Origin: Strix aluco
Taxonomy: Eukaryota; Chordata; Aves; Strigiformes; Strigidae
Assembly (NCBI RefSeq): GCF_031877795.1
Contig: NC_133970.1
Coordinates: 44,726,296 to 44,790,295, forward strand
Length of the DNA stretch: 64,000 bases
Direction of reading: 5' to 3'
Shown here: in pieces, positions 23,898 to 40,427 of the stretch
How the letters are laid out: each line of letters opens with the position of its first letter
Position numbering within the stretch: the stretch's first letter is position 1
Notes under the pieces: model-generated
Told to the model about the DNA's origin: nothing
What the model saw: only the letters and a program-made list of their open reading frames with translations
Database searches by the model: none
Position numbers and translations under genes: made by a program

Positions 23898-25059
23898 GCT
23901 ATCTAGAATCTCCATTCACATTTCTCTCTTATTTAGCCAAGATTTTCCTCCAATCTGGATGTAACTATTTGATTATATAAGGCACACACCAAAACCTAAA
24001 CGTAATAATTGCCTTGTGTCCTAAATAAACCCCTATCTAATTAGGGCTTGTGTTCTATGTTTTCATTTACTCAAATCATCTTTTTAGTAGCAATTAAGGC
24101 TGAGTAAGCACTTTATCAAGTTACAGAAAATGAATTATTTAATTAAATGCTCATCACTTCATACTAAAACAGATTGTTTTCCAACCTTAGTTGGAAACAA
24201 TATTTCCCCATGTAATTAGCAATTATTACAGATTTACTGCTATGGTATTTCTGCCCAGGGCATGGATTTACAGCTTAGAGTTTTTAAGAAAAGCTTTCAC
24301 CAACTAAAGGCTATCAGTTCCCATTCAACTTAAGTAGCAGCTGACAGAAGCAAACCTATCAGTAGATAAAGGTCACAATGACATCATTCTTTTACCATAA
24401 GCAGGTCTGTTAGCACGATCAAAGTTCAGAGCAGTAGCTAGAAAAAGGTAATCCAAAGTTTACCCACATTAATCCTCCAAGGGGGTCCACTTCTATACAC
24501 TACCACTCCAACTGCTTCTGACATTCTTTAGAATTGTATGAAACATGAAATCTAACAGTAAGACACCAATGTACTACCAACGTCATGGTGACTTTTTGAA
24601 AGTCTCTTTTGCAAGACATGATTCTCCATACTAAATGTGCTTTAAACAATACTAGTAAGACTATTTGTTTAGCACTGACATTCCCTTCAATTAAAAATAC
24701 ACATCTTTACTTGGAAACTTAAATATTTGTAGAGTTTAAAGTTTCTGTGAAAAAAGCTCTCACAGGAAGCTTCTCTATCTGTTTAAATTGACAAATGTAT
24801 GAAGCATGTTAACTTGTCAATCTATATCTATACTTCCTCTCACAAGTGCCCAATTAATGACAGCCAACATCATACTATAAATAAACCAGAAATACTGCTA
24901 GACATAGGAGGGAGGGTTGTTCAACTAACAGTATCTTTAAAAAAGCAGGGCAAGTTTTTTATTATTAGCAGCTGATCACTGGAAAGAACAGTCTCACTCT
25001 TTCTTCAGACTGTGTGAGAAAAAGAGAAGGTTAAAATTGAAAACTGTTGGTTTAGTTAG
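23898..25059. other. Intronic DNA, nothing recognised
   Basis: AT-rich sequence between provirus 1 and the next LTR. It lies 3' of CERT1 exon 2 on the minus strand, so it is CERT1 intron 2 if transcription continues that way. No exon was seen. Confidence 0.55.
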
Positions 25060-25064
25060 CTCTT

Positions 25065-25875
25065 TGTCCTGGTTTGAGTGAGTGGCAGGGGTTTTTGGTA
25101 GCAGGGGAGGGGGCTACAGTGGTGGCCCCCTGTGAAAAGCTTCTCAAAAGCTCCCCTGGCTCCAAGTTGGACACACCTTTGCACCACAGCCAGACCAATT
25201 AGCTGCACCTCTATGATAACGTATTTAAGAAGGGGAACCTGGGAGGAGTTGTGAGGAGAAGTTGCAAGGAGAACATCTGATCTGTGTGAACACCGAGGTC
25301 AGTGGAAGAAAGGAAGAGGAAGGGGGGGAGGTGTGCCAGAGCAGAGACACCCCTGCAGCCTGTGGGAGTGACTCATGTCAGAGAGAGTTTGTGGAGGATT
25401 GCCTCCTGTGAAGGGGGACTGCGCTGGAACAGGGAAGGAATGCCAGAAGTTATCAAGTCATGTCATTCATGTTATTCCCCCCCTAAGGTGGAAGAAACAG
25501 CAGGACTGACCACCCCCCATTCCCTGCCCCCTGCACCACTGGAGGGGAGGAGGTAGAGATATCAGGAGCAGAACTGAGCCAGGGAAGAAGGGAGGGATGG
25601 GGGAAGGTGTTTTCAGGATTTGGTAATGCTTCTCACAGCCCTACTCTGTCTGTTAAGTGTTGTTGTTGTTAGTGTCTGCATCAATTTTATGGGTGTTTTT
25701 TTCCTTCCCCTAATGAGCCCGTCTTTTGCCTGTGCCTTAATGGATGAGGCCATCCCTCCTTGTCCTTATCTCAATTTCCTGGGTCTTTTGCTTTCCTCCT
25801 TCCTAGCGCTGGGGTAGAAGGGGGGAGTGAGCAGCTGCATGGTGCTCGGTTGCCCTCTGAGCTCAAACCATGATA
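25065..25875 (+). mobile_element. Solo LTR, family D full copy, CTCTT target duplication
   Basis: 811 bp from TGTCCTGGTTTG to AAACCATGATA, flanked by a perfect 5-bp repeat CTCTT (25060-25064 and 25876-25880). The final CA appears mutated to TA. The core promoter is the CGTATTTAAGAAGGGG block near 25219. It is the most complete member here of the family also seen at 15660-16511 and, inverted, at 25968-26730. Confidence 0.88.
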
Positions 25876-25967
25876 CTCTTTCATGTATAATATTCTTGTT
25901 CTTTTAGTAAACCTGAGCTAAAACATGTTTATTCCAGCCCTAATTTATAACATGAATATTAAGTTTT

Positions 25968-26730
25968 TGTCTGGTTTAAGCCCAGAGATCAACTGAACAC
26001 CAAGCAGCCCACTCCCTCACTCCTTCCCCCTCAGGGATGGGGAGGAGACAAATACAACAAAAGGCTCAGCAATCAATACAAGGACAGGGAGGGATGACTC
26101 ACCAATTATGGTCACAGGCGAAAGACAGACTCAATTGGGGAAGAAAAAGAACATAAATTTAATTTGAACACCACCAGCACTTAATTTACCAGAGTACAAC
26201 CACATCTTAACACCACCTTCACCCATCCCTCTTCTTCCTGGGCTCAGCCTTGCTCCCAATTTCTCTACCTCCTCCCCCCACAGCAGTGCAGGGGATGGGA
26301 GTTCTGGTCAGTTCATCACCCCTTGTCTCTGCTGCTCCTTCCTCCTCAGGGGGAGGACTCCTCACATTCTTCCCCTGCTCCAGCATGGGGTCCCTCTCAT
26401 GGGAGACAGTCCCCCATGAACTTTTCCAACATGAGTCCTTCCCACAGGGCTGCAGCTCTTCATGAACTTCTCCAATGTGGGTCCCTTCTGAGGGCTTCAG
26501 TCCTCCCAGCAGACTGCTCCAGCACAGGCTTCCCTCAGAGTCCCAGCCTTCTTTGGGTGCAGCCCCCTGTTCCAGCATGGGGTCCTCCACAGGCTACAGG
26601 TGGGCATCTGCTCCACCCATGACCTCCATGGGCTGCAGGGGAGTCTCTGCTCCAGCCCACTTCCCCCTCCTTTCTTCCACAGACCTCAGTGTTTGCATAG
26701 GTGTCTCCCTCAACTCCCTCAAGAATTTGT
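25968..26730 (-). mobile_element. LTR, family D, inverted and lacking U3
   Basis: The segment begins TGTCTGGTTTAAGCCC on the plus strand, the complement of the family D 3' end. It matches the complement of 25260-25875 and fades near 26730, just before the core promoter of the full copy. It is 92 bp from the plus-oriented copy, so the two form a long inverted repeat. Frames inside it have no domain. Confidence 0.78.
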
Positions 26731-31243
<4,513 letters not shown>

Positions 31244-31249
31244 CCTAAC

Positions 31250-31650
31250 TGTGGGAGGCATCGGCCTGTCAGCCTTGCACAGCCTCCGAGAAACAGCTAG
31301 GCTTTGATGAAAAACAGGCCTTGGGAGAAAGATAAGAGACTGCTGAGCTGTGCCAAGGTGGCAGAGGAAAACAACGGCCAGCTGCAACACTGAGCTGTGG
31401 AAGAGTACTGAACTGTGAGAAGTTACCGCCGCGTGAACAGCGCATGAACGAGAGGGTGATTGGTCTGCACAGCGCGTGTTAGAGTGGTCTGATGCTGATA
31501 GGAGAAAAGGTTGATAGCTGTCTGATTGCTGATTTGCTAATTATGAAGTAAGAGCTTTGGCGAGAGCAGAAGTATGTACTATTGGAAGAATAAACGGCTT
31601 TGCTTGTTATAACTCTCAAAGTTGTGCAGGTCCAATATCCTCTCGCGACA
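31250..31650 (+). mobile_element. Solo ERVK-type LTR with CCTAAC target duplication
   Basis: 401 bp from TGTGGGAGGC to CTCTCGCGACA, flanked by a perfect 6-bp repeat CCTAAC (31244-31249 and 31651-31656). AATAAA lies at 31589-31594. The 6-bp duplication is typical of ERVK. Its U3 is matched by the truncated minus-strand fragment at 58385-58567. It sits in CERT1 intron 1, antisense to the gene. Confidence 0.93.
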
Positions 31651-31788
31651 CCTAACCATTTTAATACAGAGAAATGATTACTTGTTTTAAGACTTATTTA
31701 CTTATAGAAAACCGCTTAGCAACTTATTTCCTTACTTCTAGCAACTTATAGTATTACTTATAGTATTTTTGAATATTGCTAAGAATCC

Positions 31789-32393
31789 TGCTTGCCCAGA
31801 CTGTTCTGTGGAATTTTACCAAGGACTACTGTGTCCATCAAAACAAAGCAGTTTACTGTGGAAACCTACCAAGAACTGCAGTGTTCAGCAAAATATCATG
31901 CTTTTGTCCTTGAGGAACAGGTGTGCTCTAACTAGTTGGGCCTCGGTAATGAGTAAAGATAGCCATGTACAGGTTGTAGAAGTTTCATTGGTTCCCTTAA
32001 ATAAGATAGGATGAGTAAACCGGCTGAAAAACATTTTTGTTGTTCAAGAAACTGGCTAAGAGAATCTGCGCATGCTCCGGGGAAAAACAAGGTGAGGAGG
32101 ACTGTGAGCCTTCCTCCCAAAGCCCCCCCCCCCGAAGACGCCCCCCAGGAGGCAATGCGCAGGTGCAAAGAGAACATAAACTGCTGACATCAGCCTCTAG
32201 AACTAACCCAGCCTTACTCATGCATATGTATGTTTGTGTTATGTAATCAATGAATATGTATAGCCACACTCGATAAGTTTTGGTAAAGTGTGCTGTGGGT
32301 GTGCAAGCTTTGTGGAGAAATCCCCTTGCACTCTGGCCGGAGTAAACATACCTGTTTTAGAACTCTATTCGAGTTGTAGAGTCTTTTTCCGCA
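31789..32393 (+). mobile_element. ERVK-like LTR in CERT1 intron 1, edges approximate
   Basis: The 3' part has TTGTGGAGAAATCCCCTTGCA near 32311 followed by AGTAAA (32341), the arrangement seen in the LTRs at 1-471 and 7794-8299. The 3' end is taken at TTTCCGCA (32393). The 5' end at TGCTTGCCC is a guess: the flanks AATCC and AATCA match 4 of 5. Confidence 0.6.
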
Positions 32394-34560
32394 AATCAAT
32401 TTTCTCATTAAGATGATACTTGCTTATCAGCAGACATCCAATCAACCTTTTGTTATTCAGATTTTTCTAGGGACTCCACATCCACACATTGAATGAAAGT
32501 GATATTCTAGGAACAAGTCCTGGATTCATCCTACAAAGATCTATTTACAAGTGACTAAAAGTTCTGACTATTGATCTTATTATTTGCAACATCTTCTCAA
32601 CAACACTGAACTGCACTTCGTAGAATTATAAGGTCAGGAGTATTCTATAACTCTGGCTACACACTGGTGCTTGGTCTTCAATCAGTGCAAAAATTACAAG
32701 TTAGATAAAAATGGAAACAAAGGCACTGAAAATTTTATCATGCAAATACTTCTTTGATCATGACAACCATTCTTTGACAAAAAGTTCCAAGAAATAAGTT
32801 TAAGATGTCTCTTTTTAATATTTAATTCCAACCATTATTCACCACTTTTATAACATATAAATAAGGGGAAGAAATTGGACTAACGGGCTTGTTTCTACAT
32901 TATACTACACATATTAGTTAATACATTACCCATAACATCATGTTAACTATTAATAACAAGAGGAGGTTCACTGAAAACAAATTCTATGGCTGAGAAATTC
33001 ATAACAACTTTCAAGCCTAGTAAGACCTAGATTTGCTCTCCAAAGATAAAGCCCTTCATGATCTCTTAATACATCAAATGACTAAATTTAGTATTTCTTA
33101 AAGAAAGCCTCAGCTGTGCTTAGTATATGAACTGGTAGCACAAGCTGTCATGGAGGTATATTATTTCCTGCCTTCCTCCTTTTCCCCATCTCTCATATTC
33201 CCAATTCCTCCCAGATGCAAAAGGCAGAGTCCAAAGTTATCTTGGGCAAAAGAGCAAGGGACAAAGAGGAAAGCACCTCTCCTTCTTTGACACGGTTAAG
33301 TGAGGTAAATATAGCAGTCAATCTTGCATTTGCTGTTGCAATCAAAGGGTGCTATGAATTAAAAGACTCCTTAAAGTATACAGGGTAGAAACAAGGTTTT
33401 GGCAAAGAAAAGACCATTGGTTCAAGCATCTAGATTCTTGTGCTTCAAGACAGACACGAAGCTCTTTCCTTGTATCCACCTTAAAATGGTAAACAGGAAA
33501 TACAATGGAAAAAAACTGAAGTTCTGAAACATTTAAAGAGACCAGCAGGACATGCTTCTAATAAGATTCTCTTACCAAATTACTCTGTTTCCTTCAAAGC
33601 TTCTCTTTTTACCAAAGGGCAGAACAACTGAAACACTACTAAGCACAGAGAACTGCAGCTACTTTTATTGATTTAAAATACAATTATACACATTAAGTTA
33701 TTAAAATAAATATCTCTTTAGTAGAAAGCTTGGTCTGCTACCATTTCAATTAGTTTGTCTCAAGTATCAGAGGCATCAACTAGCAAAAAGTAAACTTATC
33801 CCTCAAGCACATTCACTGCAACAAGGTTTCACCATACTTGACTATTCAGGTTACATTCTGTGTTCTCACAGGAAAGACAGCATCAGCTACACTCAGCACA
33901 ATCATCCAGAAAAGTTTGCACATACCTAAGCTACAGAACGTCAGAAAGCAGTCATGGCTTCACCCGCTACACCAGTAAACAACAGCACTGAGATTTATTA
34001 GATGATAAGATCTTACAGATGAGAGCCAAGGCCCTTCTTTTTCATAACCGTTCCTCCTATCTCTGGGCTTAGAAACCTTTTCAAGACTGGAATGAGTTTA
34101 CAAAGTCCCTCACAAAAAGCAGAGTACTGGCCCCATTATGGCTGTTTTCTCAGCATCCAGGGCCTGTTTATGATCTCAGTATTCCATGACCTGTGCCTTC
34201 TACACTGACCTGTGCCTGGCCTTATCGTGTAGAAAAGTAAAGAAATTCAAAACATAGTGCTTTAATTCTAAAGATATTTCAACATTATTCTGAACGCACT
34301 TTCTATCTAAAAAACTATTTCAAACTTAGTAATTCAATATTCAACCTTAAAGCACTAAAACTTTAACACTTCCCAATATCATCCAACGCATACTTGCAAG
34401 TCACCTTATCCTCAGCGATAAAAGAGCAAAAAGTGATGCTTATTTTTAAAAGGAGAAAACAAGCTTTAGTGCCATTTTCCTTCTGCTCCTCCCCACCTCC
34501 CGTACCTCTTGCTACAGGGGTATTTTATTGCCCTGTTTTGATACGTGGATTAAAGGCTGG
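32394..34560. other. CERT1 intron 1, nothing recognised
   Basis: AT-rich intronic sequence between the LTR and the CpG-rich promoter region. No exon or repeat was recognised. Confidence 0.6.
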
Positions 34561-34970
34561 GCCGCCCCTGTGCTGGGGCCTGCTCCTGGGAAGTGAACCA
34601 CGGGCTGCGCCTACCTTCACGAGCTCTCCGATAGGGGAATGGGACGCCACAGCCCCAGCCCGCAGCCGGGCCCGCCGCTAGCTTCGGCCAGAAGCCTAAA
34701 GAGTGGGGAAGACTCCCTCCCCGCGCGCACCCAACTGCCCCCTCGCGGGCCTCACTCTCTGGAAGCTCACGCCAGGCAGTCATCGGGCTCGGTACGGGGG
34801 CAGAGAGCGGCAGGGACTCCCGGGCCGGACGCCGACACCTTCCCTAGCCGCCCGACCGGGGCTGAAGCCGCACCCGCGGCTCTTCCCCGAGAAAGTACTT
34901 CCTCACGCCGTCTCTCAGGAGTGGGGAGAGGCGGGCGAGCGCTGCGCAGATGCGGGGGCAAGTACGTGCG

Positions 34971-34988
34971 CCCCCCCCCCCCCCCCCC
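34971..34988 (+). repeat. Poly-C homopolymer (18) in the CpG island
   Basis: Eighteen consecutive C inside the first intron next to CERT1 exon 1. The minus strand has G18, a possible quadruplex just downstream of the start. Confidence 0.9.
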
Positions 34989-35298
34989 ACCGCCTGACGG
35001 GGATGTGCTGGTGTCCCAACTGAGGGAGGTTCGCGCCAAACGCCGGAGCAGCTGCCTAACAGGCTCCCCACCATCAGGTAGCCACACCAGCGCTTCCCGC
35101 GCCCCTACCAGATCCCTCCACCGGCGCCGAGAGAGGCGGGAGCCTCGGCCTAATGGTCCGGAGCGGTGGGGAGAAGACAAGCGGACGGGGCCGACAGCCC
35201 TCGGTCAGCTACAGGAGAGAGGGGCCGTAGGGCAGCGCGGAGAGGGAAAGAGAAAGGCCACCAAGCACAGGCTGCAGGGAGGAGAAAAGGCAGCTTAC

Positions 35299-35394
35299 CT
35301 TGCTGAGCACCCCACAGAGCTCAACAGGCAGCCCGAGCTCCGTCTCGGGGTCCTCTTCGGAGCCAGAGGAATTCCAACTCTGATTATCCGACAT
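35299..35394 (-). CDS. CERT1: CERT1 exon 1, start codon exon (partial CDS)
   Basis: 96 bp, 32 codons, from ATG at 35394-35392 to an AAG/GTAAGC donor at 35299/35298. The peptide begins [19 protein letters not shown] and ends CGVLSK, the recognised N-terminus of ceramide transfer protein. Its length and phase-0 splice site join exactly to exon 2 at Trp33. Compared with the mammalian protein as I recall it, three positions are Leu here (residues 20, 22 and 26, where Ser, Pro and Arg are usual). That could mark a less constrained copy. The exon lies inside the CpG island, on the same strand as exon 2. Confidence 0.95.
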
Positions 35395-35760
35395 AGCTGA
35401 GCAGGGAAGATCCAAACGACCCCCACAACAGTAACCTCTGCCTCCTCCTGCTGAAGGGATAGACTCTACCTGAGCAGTACTGCTCCGCACCCGCAGCACC
35501 GCCCGTCCCTGCCAACGACCGGCCGGCACCGAGGCACGCAAGCTCGAGCTTCCCCCTCACCGTAGCTCCACGAGCCCTACCTACGGCGACAACCACAACA
35601 TACAAAGAGCGAGTAGGAACGAGTACACCGCTGTCTACCACGCACTCCACTTAAAGCATGGCCGCCGCCGCCGCCATCTTACGTAAGGCGGGTACTCTGT
35701 GCCACTATTTATCAGCTCAGCCCCTCACTTTCCCTCCCAGCTCCCCTAGCTAGGCTCCGT

Positions 35761-36376
35761 GGTGCCTGCCGGGAGTTGTGGTCTTCCGTGCAGTAGTAAG
35801 TGGCCACAGTGGGTTCTCGGAGAGGTAGTCTTCTGCAGCAGCTGACTTCTTTCTGTCAGCAGGTGGTTGCTATGTTCGTTTCGTGGTACTAGTGGTGGGT
35901 TTTGCCTCCATAACGCAACAAGGTGGGGAACTCTGTTCTCTCTGCTGCTGGGTGAGGGCAGCAGTGCTTCTTAGGGCAGCGTTTGCTTGTGTGTGTGCAA
36001 GGTAAAGTGTTTCTCTGGCCTTGCTTACTTTCTAGCATGAGAGAAGTGGTATTGCCTTCCTGCTTGCTTTCTAGGGTGAGAAGTAGTATTACCTTCCCTG
36101 CCCCAAGTCGGCAGGACGTGGGGGGTGAGTGACAGGAGTAACTATGATTCTCTTAAGATGGAATCATAGTTACTAACTGGGCAGAGCTGCAGAGGTCACA
36201 CAGCTTACTGGATGCCCTTCAGGGTAACTAAGTTGATCTCTGCCCTAGTGTGATAGAGTTTTAGTTACTTCCTCCCTATTGAGTGGCTTCACTGACCACT
36301 TGATAGTATCTAAACAGGTGAAAAAAATTTCTGGCATCAACTATCAATCATTTCCTCAGAGCCTGTGCCTACAGGT
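35761..36376. other. Sequence upstream of CERT1 up to the right arm
   Basis: This is where a head-to-head POLK first exon would begin, but no coding exon is recognisable. The inverted-repeat match starts at 36377, only 983 bp upstream of the CERT1 start codon. Confidence 0.6.
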
Positions 36377-36630
36377 AAAGTTGTACTCAGTTTGACAGCC
36401 TTTAAGGGTTGTGCCGTCTTGCTTGTGTGAGCCCTTATAACTGGATTAGCAAAATGGGTTGACTGATGCAAGTTACATTTGTGTTGGTTGGTACACAAAC
36501 AAGTCCTATGGACTTGAGAGAGATTGTGGTCACTAGTACCATCAAAGACCAAGAGAAATTGGTGGAAGTGGGAATAAATTTGAAAGGATTGGGGTTTATT
36601 AACTCAAAGCTTGATGGTTTGGAATGATGT

Positions 36631-37482
36631 TGTCGTGGTTTAAGCCCAGAGGGCAACTGAGCACCATGCAGCCACTCACTCGCCCCTTCCCCCTTAGGAC
36701 TGGAAAGGAGAAAATGAAGCAAAAAGGCTCAGGAATTGAGATAAGGACAGAGAGGGGTGGCTCACCCGTTACAGTCACAGGCAAAAGACAGACTCCATAG
36801 GGGAAGAAAAAGAACATCAATTTAATTCAGACACTAACAACACCACTTAACAGACAGAGTAGGACAGTGAGAAGCATTACCACATCTTAAAAACACCTTC
36901 CCCCCCACCTCTCCCTTCTTCCAGGGCTCAGCTTTGCTCCTGATTTCTCTACCTCCTCTCTCGCAGCAGCACAGGGGGCAGGGAATGTGGGGGTGCAGTC
37001 AGTTCTGCCACTTCTTCCTCAAGGTGGGGGGAGAAATCCTTGTATTCTTTCCCTACTCCAGCATGGTTCCACTCTCACGGGAGACAGTCCTCTATGAACT
37101 TTCTCCAATGTGAGTCCTTCCCACAGGCTGCAGCCCTTCCAGAGCTGCTCCAGCATGGGTCGCTCCCGTGTGTTGCAATCCTCCCAACGCTGAACTACAA
37201 CAGTGGGGGCTTCCCACAGAGTCCTGGCCTTCTTTGGCCTCAGCCACCTGCTCTGGCATGGGGTCCTCCACAGGCTGCAGATGGGCATCTGCTCCACCGT
37301 GGACCTCCATGGGTGGCAGGGGGGGCAGCCCTGCCATCTCACTATGGGCTGCAGGGGAGGTGCACTGGCACACCTCTCCCCCTTCTTCCTCCTTTCTTCC
37401 ACTGACCTCAGTGTTCACATAGATATCTTCCTCACAACTCCAACTCCTCCTCCTCCCGGGTTCCTCTTCTTAAATATGTTAT
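36631..37482 (-). mobile_element. LTR, family D, lacking U3 (right-arm copy)
   Basis: Mirror of 15660-16511. It begins TGTCGTGGTTTAAGCCC on the plus strand. Confidence 0.75.
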
Positions 37483-39615
37483 TGGTGAGAAACTTGATAA
37501 ATCTTTCAGTTTTAGAAGGTCTTATAAAACTATGAATAGAGATAGGAGAAGATACCATGGTTCTTTCCCCTGGAATAAACTTTGAAGTTTTAAAGTCATG
37601 AGTTTTTCTAGATGGAGCTACAGAGGAGCTGAAAGCAGGATTTACAACAGAATTGTACCACATATTGCCTGCAGAAGATTAATAGGGAATGGGTACTCCA
37701 CTTGTTTCACTTACTTTGCTCTTCACATAAGCAAAGAATTATTTAAACAGTTTGATGAATGGCATAAAATATATATTTTGATGTTTCATTTTGGGCATTG
37801 TCAGAAGCAGTCTCTATTATCTGTTTACTTTGCAGTGTGAATTATTTACTTTTTAAAAGACTTGAATTGTCTGTAATTTGTTATATCTTAAAGCCAATTA
37901 TTTCAGGAAAGACAATTCTAGGGCTTTGCTTTTTTAAGGCTAATTCTAGGTACTTGCTTGGGGTCTAAGTTCTTGTAAAATGCTGGGTCAGCTGCTACTT
38001 TAAAAATAGTCCCATTCAGCTGTGTCTGCTTGGGCACTTGGAATCTTCACTTCTGTGAATCCTGGCCCAGTTTTCTGTTCAGTATTAATTTATCGTGTAC
38101 CTTGGCTTAGTACATTTATAAAAATACTTAAATCTTTCTTAGGAGAGTCTGTATTCTAGGGAACTAGGTTTTATTATATAGTGAGAGAGAGAATAGTGAA
38201 ACAGTAGCAGTTTTGAATACGCTAGTAGGGAACCTAGGTGGCTAACACTGTGTATATTTACATGCTAATAACTAACACTGTTGTACAGTTCCTCCTGCCA
38301 GCTCTGTTCCTGTAAATTACTACAGGATTAAAACTGACAGGAGTCCTCTTCCTGGGGCTATTTGGAAACCAGGGCTCTAGTAAATATCACCTCCCCAGTG
38401 GCTGAGAAGAATTGAGCAGATAGTTCAGAACAGTCTGATGTGCTTGCTTGCACATGTCTGTTGGTGGTTTATCCTGCTGAGAAGCAGAGACTTTAGGGCA
38501 GCTGATACTTAAAACACTATCTGGGGAACATGTTTTTACAAGGAAATGAGAGTTCAGGAGTTTGTTAAATTTGATCCTGTCAGCCAGCATGTTTCCTTGC
38601 CAAATGAATAGTTGGAAAAGACAGGTGCCCTTCTTGTCAGAAAATATGTAATGTAATGTTACTGTTTGGGGATAAAATCCTTAACTCATGCAAGTAATAG
38701 ATAAATCAGTATGAAATCAAATGTGCTACTGGACTTCATAGTGTAACCTTTTAAATATCAGAGATGTTAATATTCTAGAAGGGTTGAATTTTCCTAGTTT
38801 CTTGAATGTATGTTCTTCTCTTAGAAATTCAAGAAATAAAGCAATGCATTTGTGGGAAACCCATTGTTCAAATGGCCTGGCTACATTGATACATTAATTT
38901 CTATACCAAGGTGTGTTAGCTGGATTTTAGTTCTTTTAATGATGGTAACTCAGTTTCACGCACATCCTAGAAGAAGATACTTCTGTGCAGTGAGTGGAAT
39001 AAGAAGTGTAGCTGCATATAGTCTGTTTTATTTATTACTTATAGTATTGCTTCAGCAGTACCCAGAGGCTTTGTTTTGAGGTGTCCTGTGATGTTGTTTC
39101 CAGCTGGAATAACTTCCAGTGCAAGGGAGACATTTGAAAGGTTGGGATTGAGAGTTACTCTTGAATCAGTCCGCTTGGCTTGTTTGTTCTGTGTTTGCTC
39201 TTCAATTCTTAAAAAAACAAAAAAAACCCCAAACCAAAACAAAAAAGAATTCCTTATACTTTGATTCAGTATGTATATAACTTTCTACATGACTTCTTTG
39301 GAGTATATTTTATATTTTCCATTTATATAAACTGGAAGTTTTTGCAAATAGGTGAATACGAGTTGTCTTGTCTGAGATCTAGAACAGTAACTGCTTGTTA
39401 GTTTATGGGTTTTGGTAGAGGAATCTGCTTACAACACTAAGCTTAATTCCATCTCAATACAAAAGAAAGTGACTGCAAAGGATGGTTATCAGTGACTTTT
39501 TTTTTAGTAGCATTCTCACTAGGGAGACACACCTAGCTTGCTTGTTTTCATTCATGTTGCTTGTCTTGGCTTATGAGGTTTTTGGTTGGCTTAAGTGTGT
39601 ATTATGGTGAGGTGG

Positions 39616-40427
39616 TGTTTTGCTGATTAAGGATACCAATTAAACTCAGACACCAGAGTGAAAAGAGCAGGCGTATCTTACTGGTGATAACCAAATAGCG
39701 TAACAGCGTAATACAGAAAACATGCAGGAAGAAAAGGCAGAATAGTGCACTTAAAGCAACAAACAGGAAAATACAGGGTAATGCATCAAATCATTACTAC
39801 ATGAGAGAGAGAAGAGTGATTAAGAAAGATCCATCACCACTTGCATACGTTACCATCATCCAGACCCGCAGGCGCTGGGCAGCCCCGGTTACAGCGAGGA
39901 TTTGGAGAGCCTGTCCCGGCAAGTGGGAAATCCTACGCGGTGCGTCCACCCGTAGGTGAGGCTTCCAAAGTCGCTGTGAGCGGGCCCAGCCTTATATACC
40001 AGAGATCGACAAGCCAGAATAGCTGGCACCTTTGTTTTGAGCGGAAAGTTTCTGGTTTCATCCTCCTGTTGGATTCCACCCAAAGCCTGGCCAGGTCTCG
40101 GCTTGAACAAGGCTGAGAAAGGCAAGTTGGATACATTCTCTCAGCCTTTCATCCTCATTACTGATTACATTCTGTCTAAGCTGTATCTTTCCCTAGTGAG
40201 CTTCCGTACTTTGTTAATGACTACATGCTAAGTTAGCAGCTTCGTCTCGGGGCCTGTTGTTCAGGCTGCAGTATTTCAATGCTTTAGCACTTTTTACATC
40301 CGCATAGGTGGGTTGTTATAACTTAGTACAGTGCCCACTAGCACAATGGTTATCAGTTATAAAATATACAGGATTCATCTATAGGTCAACTCTGGCTTGG
40401 GCCTGTTGTCCAAGCCTTAGCGCTTCA
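39616..40427 (-). mobile_element. Solo LTR, family C (right-arm copy)
   Basis: Mirror of 12715-13526. The GGTGG flanks (complement of CCACC) are at 39611-39615 and 40428-40432. Confidence 0.88.

Larger units (their letters stand above)
34600..35760 (-). promoter_or_regulatory. CpG island with the CERT1 promoter and 5' UTR
   Basis: The only clearly GC- and CpG-rich stretch of the window surrounds CERT1 exon 1. On the minus strand upstream of the ATG it has AAGATGGCGG (35671-35680), a YY1-type initiator element common at transcription starts, overlapping the palindrome TTACGTAA (35679-35686), a bZIP-type site. In mammals this promoter is shared head-to-head with POLK, so a start going right on the plus strand is expected, and a CAAG/GTAAAG donor-like site lies at 36000/36001. 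No POLK coding exon is seen. A 253-codon plus-strand frame (34639-35400) is an artefact of the GC-rich sequence. Confidence 0.8.

Noticed and set aside
34639-35400. 253-codon plus-strand frame in the CpG island
   Set aside because: GC-rich sequence lacks stop codons by composition, and the frame runs antisense through CERT1 exon 1.
35761-36376. Coding exon of POLK
   Set aside because: Expected from mammalian gene order, but no recognisable POLK residues or start were found; only a possible donor site at 36000.
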